A DNA stretch of 64,000 nt from Mesorhizobium denitrificans (GTDB taxonomy: Bacteria; Pseudomonadota; Alphaproteobacteria; Rhizobiales; Rhizobiaceae). Below, one piece after another: positions 61,481 through 64,000 of the stretch. The notes beneath the pieces were generated by a model. The model ran no database searches, was not told the origin of the DNA, and saw only the letters and a program-made list of their open reading frames with translations. The stretch covers positions 62,001-126,000 of the forward strand of contig NZ_QURN01000005.1 in the NCBI RefSeq assembly GCF_003403035.1, in the 5' to 3' direction. The position numbers and the translations under genes were made by a program. How positions within the stretch are numbered: position 1 is the first letter of the stretch; each line of letters opens with the position of its first letter.

Positions 61481-62757
61481 TATTCGTAACGCAACGCTTC
61501 AACAGGATCGAGCCGGGCCGCGCGCCATGCAGGCACGATGCAAGCGAAGAATGTGAGCACCATCGCCATGATGACGACTGAAAGCACTTCGCTGAAATCC
61601 ATCTTCGCGGGCAGCTTACTGAGGAAATAGAGTTCGGGATTGAACAGAATCGTGCCGGTGAGCCACGAAAAGAACTGCCGGATGGACTCGACGTTCAGGC
61701 AGATGATGTAGCCGAGCAGCACACCCGCCGCCGTTCCGGCAATGCCGATGGTCGCGCCCGTCATGAGGAAAATGCGCATGACCGAACCGCGCGTTGCGCC
61801 CATCGTTCGCAGGATCGCGATGTCGCGGCCCTTGTCCTTCACCAGCATGATGAGGCCGGAAATGATATTCAGCGCCGCCACCAAAACGACCAGCGACAGG
61901 ATCATGAACATGACGTTTCGCTCGACCTGCAGCGCCGAGAAAAACGTCTCGTTGCGCTGCCGCCAATCCGTCAGATAGACGGGCCGCTGCGCCGCCTCCT
62001 CGACAGGCTTTTTCAGCGATTCAACCGCATCCGGCGAGTTTACGTAAAGCTCGATACTCTGCGCGATGTTCTCAAGATTGAAAAAGAGCTGCGCCTCGGA
62101 CAGCGGCATATAGATGACCGAGGCATCGTATTCCGACATGCCGACTTCGAAAATCGCCACAACCGGATAGCCCTTCACGCGCGGCGTGGTGCCGATTGGC
62201 GTGACGTCGCCATCCGGCGAAATCAACGTGATCGTGTCGCCAAGAACGAGGCCGAGCGAATCCGCCAAACGCTGGCCAATGGCCACACCTTCGCTGGCGT
62301 CGAAATTCTCGATAGTGCCCTGCTTGATGTTCTTGGCTACAAGATCGACCTTCGCCAGATCCGAGCCACGAACACCCCGCACCAGCGCGCCATTGCCAGA
62401 AGGCGTGTTACCCTGCGCCAGCACCTGGCCCTCGATCAACGGCATTGCCAGACGCACGCCCGGCACCTTGCTGATGCGGTCTGTAACCGCCGCGTAATCG
62501 TCCATCATCGTGTCGATTGGCGCGACGATGAGGTGGCCGTTCGCGCCGAGGAGCTTGTCGAGCAGTTCGGCACGGAAGCCGTTCATAACTGCCATGACAA
62601 CGATGAGCGCCGCGACGCCGAGCATGATGCCCGCGAAGGAAATGATCGCCACCATGGAGGTGACGCCTTCCTTGCGCTTGGCGCGCAGATAGCGCCACGC
62701 AACCATCCGCTCAAACGCCGAAAACGGCCCCGCTCCGCGCGCGGGAGCGGCGCTCAT
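61480..62757 (-). CDS. Lipoprotein-releasing ABC transporter permease LolC/LolE
   Basis: 425 residues. Four membrane spans around a large periplasmic domain after residue ~50; N-terminal [26 protein letters not shown] and C-terminal [17 protein letters not shown] are family signatures. In many alphaproteobacteria one LolCE-type permease serves both positions, so C or E is not specified. It overlaps proS by 4 bases. Confidence 0.95.
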   Translation of the reverse strand: MSAAPARGAGPFSAFERMVAWRYLRAKRKEGVTSMVAIISFAGIMLGVAALIVVMAVMNGFRAELLDKLLGANGHLIVAPIDTMMDDYAAVTDRISKVPGVRLAMPLIEGQVLAQGNTPSGNGALVRGVRGSDLAKVDLVAKNIKQGTIENFDASEGVAIGQRLADSLGLVLGDTITLISPDGDVTPIGTTPRVKGYPVVAIFEVGMSEYDASVIYMPLSEAQLFFNLENIAQSIELYVNSPDAVESLKKPVEEAAQRPVYLTDWRQRNETFFSALQVERNVMFMILSLVVLVAALNIISGLIMLVKDKGRDIAILRTMGATRGSVMRIFLMTGATIGIAGTAAGVLLGYIICLNVESIRQFFSWLTGTILFNPELYFLSKLPAKMDFSEVLSVVIMAMVLTFFACIVPAWRAARLDPVEALRYE

Positions 62758-64000
62758 TCAGCCGCTCCGAAACGCTCCAGCGCCACAGCCAGCGAAACTG
62801 TTTCTCGCTCGCCGGTGCGCCGATTCTTGATTTCGACTTCGCCAGCAGCCGCGCCGCGCGGACCTACGATGACCTGCCACGGCAAGCCGATGAGGTCGGC
62901 AGTCGCGAACTTGCCGCCCGCGCGCTGGTCTGTATCATCGTAGAGCACATCCTTGCCCGCTGCCTGGAACGCATCATAAAGCCGCTCACAGATGCTGTCG
63001 CATTCGTGATCGCCGACCTTCATGTTGATGAGCGCGATGTCGAATGGCGCAACGCTTTCCGGCCAGATGATGCCTGCATCGTCGTGGCTGGCTTCGATGA
63101 TCGCTGCGATGAGGCGCGTCGGGCCAATGCCATACGATCCCATCGAAACATTGTGCTCCTTGCCATCCGGCCCCTGCACTTTCGCACCCATCGGCTTCGA
63201 ATATTTCTCGCCGAAGTGGAAAATATGGCCAACCTCGATACCGCGCGCAGACAGACGGTCATCCGCCGGGATTTTGTCCCACGCGGCTTCGTCATGCATT
63301 TCGTCCGTTGCGGCGTAGGGTGTCGTCCACTCCTTCACGATGTGCGCAATCTGCGCATCATTGCCGAAATCCGTCGACGCGCCGGGCACTTCCAGATCGA
63401 GAAATTCGCGATCACAGAAAACCTGACTCTCGCCCGTTTCGGCCAGAATGATGAATTCGTGACTGAGGTCGCCGCCAATCGGACCAGTATCGGCGCGCAT
63501 CGGAATCGCCTTCAGCCCCATGCGCGTGAAGGTGCGCAGATAAGCGACGAACATGCGATTATAGGCGGCCTTCGCGCCCTCATAATTGAGGTCGAACGAA
63601 TAGGCATCCTTCATCAGAAATTCGCGGCCGCGCATGACGCCGAAACGAGGGCGGACCTCATCGCGGAACTTCCACTGAATGTGATAGAGATTGAGCGGCA
63701 AATCCTTGTAGGACTTCACGTAGGAGCGGAAAATCTCGGTGACCATTTCCTCGTTGGTCGGTCCATAAAGGAGTTCGCGATCCTGCCGGTCCTTGATGCG
63801 CAGCATCTCCTTGCCGTAGTCGTCGTAGCGACCGCTCTCGCGCCACAACTCGGCGGACTGAATGGTGGGCATCAGGATTTCCAGCGCGCCGGCGCGGTTC
63901 TGCTCCTCGCGAATGATCTGGCAAACCTTGTCCATCACGCGCTTGCCTATTGGCAGCATGGTGAAACTGCCCTGCCCTTGCTGGCGGATCATACCCGCGC
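62754..64000 (-). CDS. proS: Prolyl-tRNA synthetase (5' part outside window)
   Basis: At least 412 codons, open to the window edge. Class II motifs: [68 protein letters not shown] and the C-terminal anticodon-binding domain from ~residue 320. No large editing insertion appears, as in the short alphaproteobacterial form. The gene overlaps the lolC/E start, giving a proS-lolCE-lolD operon. Confidence 0.96.
   Translation of the reverse strand, partial: AGMIRQQGQGSFTMLPIGKRVMDKVCQIIREEQNRAGALEILMPTIQSAELWRESGRYDDYGKEMLRIKDRQDRELLYGPTNEEMVTEIFRSYVKSYKDLPLNLYHIQWKFRDEVRPRFGVMRGREFLMKDAYSFDLNYEGAKAAYNRMFVAYLRTFTRMGLKAIPMRADTGPIGGDLSHEFIILAETGESQVFCDREFLDLEVPGASTDFGNDAQIAHIVKEWTTPYAATDEMHDEAAWDKIPADDRLSARGIEVGHIFHFGEKYSKPMGAKVQGPDGKEHNVSMGSYGIGPTRLIAAIIEASHDDAGIIWPESVAPFDIALINMKVGDHECDSICERLYDAFQAAGKDVLYDDTDQRAGGKFATADLIGLPWQVIVGPRGAAAGEVEIKNRRTGERETVSLAVALERFGAAE

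Overview
The window is a GC-rich chromosomal segment from an alphaproteobacterium, most likely of the order Hyphomicrobiales (Rhizobiales). The signs are the Pseudomonas denitrificans/rhizobial style cob genes, ExoD, DUF1127 proteins beside a LysR regulator, the short ProS, GTTC-N7-GTTC SOS boxes, and dispersed palindromic intergenic repeats of the kind seen in rhizobia. A genus cannot be assigned from the sequence alone.

Region 1 (1-4.4 kb): a partial SAM methyltransferase, an ECF sigma factor with a membrane-anchored VWA protein, and an SH3 protein. Region 2 (4.4-15.6 kb): a corrinoid one-carbon module with a non-pyrrolysine MttB-family methyltransferase, its corrinoid protein, a 4Fe-4S protein, DUF1638, a 'virulence factor' domain protein, an MTHFR C-terminal protein, MetF, a methyl-THF:corrinoid methyltransferase and a RACo-type reductive activator. 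Region 3 (15.6-31.6 kb): DUF1127/LysR genes, a GlxA-type AraC regulator, a GFA-family protein, a dimethylglycine dehydrogenase-like flavoprotein and the heterotetrameric sarcosine oxidase operon soxBDAG. Region 4 (33-38 kb): a creatininase-family protein and cobalamin genes cobC, cobD, cobO and cobP. Read together, regions 2-4 suggest stepwise demethylation of a betaine-type compound (quaternary amine to dimethylglycine to sarcosine to glycine), with methyl groups passed through B12 and tetrahydrofolate and with late B12 synthesis genes close by.

Region 5 (40.5-50.5 kb) is a ~10-kb integrative element flanked by a perfect 15-bp direct repeat. It carries a tyrosine integrase, an AlpA-like regulator, a primase/DUF3987 protein, candidate origin repeats, a run of tiny coupled genes including a TerS-like HTH protein, a HEPN-domain protein and other unknowns. 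Its gene content resembles phage satellites (PICI/P4-like). It sits between mgtE and a MerR regulator.

Region 6 (50.5-64 kb): mgtE, a polysaccharide deacetylase, tRNA-Leu(GAG), a DUF2254 protein, a methyltransferase, lipB, a 28-residue membrane peptide preceded by three SOS boxes, a repeat-containing Ig-like secreted protein, a glycosyltransferase, lolD, lolC/E and the 3' part of proS.

The two items most worth following up are the SOS-controlled 28-aa membrane peptide (a possible analogue of Caulobacter SidA) and the satellite-like element. The corrinoid one-carbon module, with Arg-rich tails on three of its proteins, comes next.
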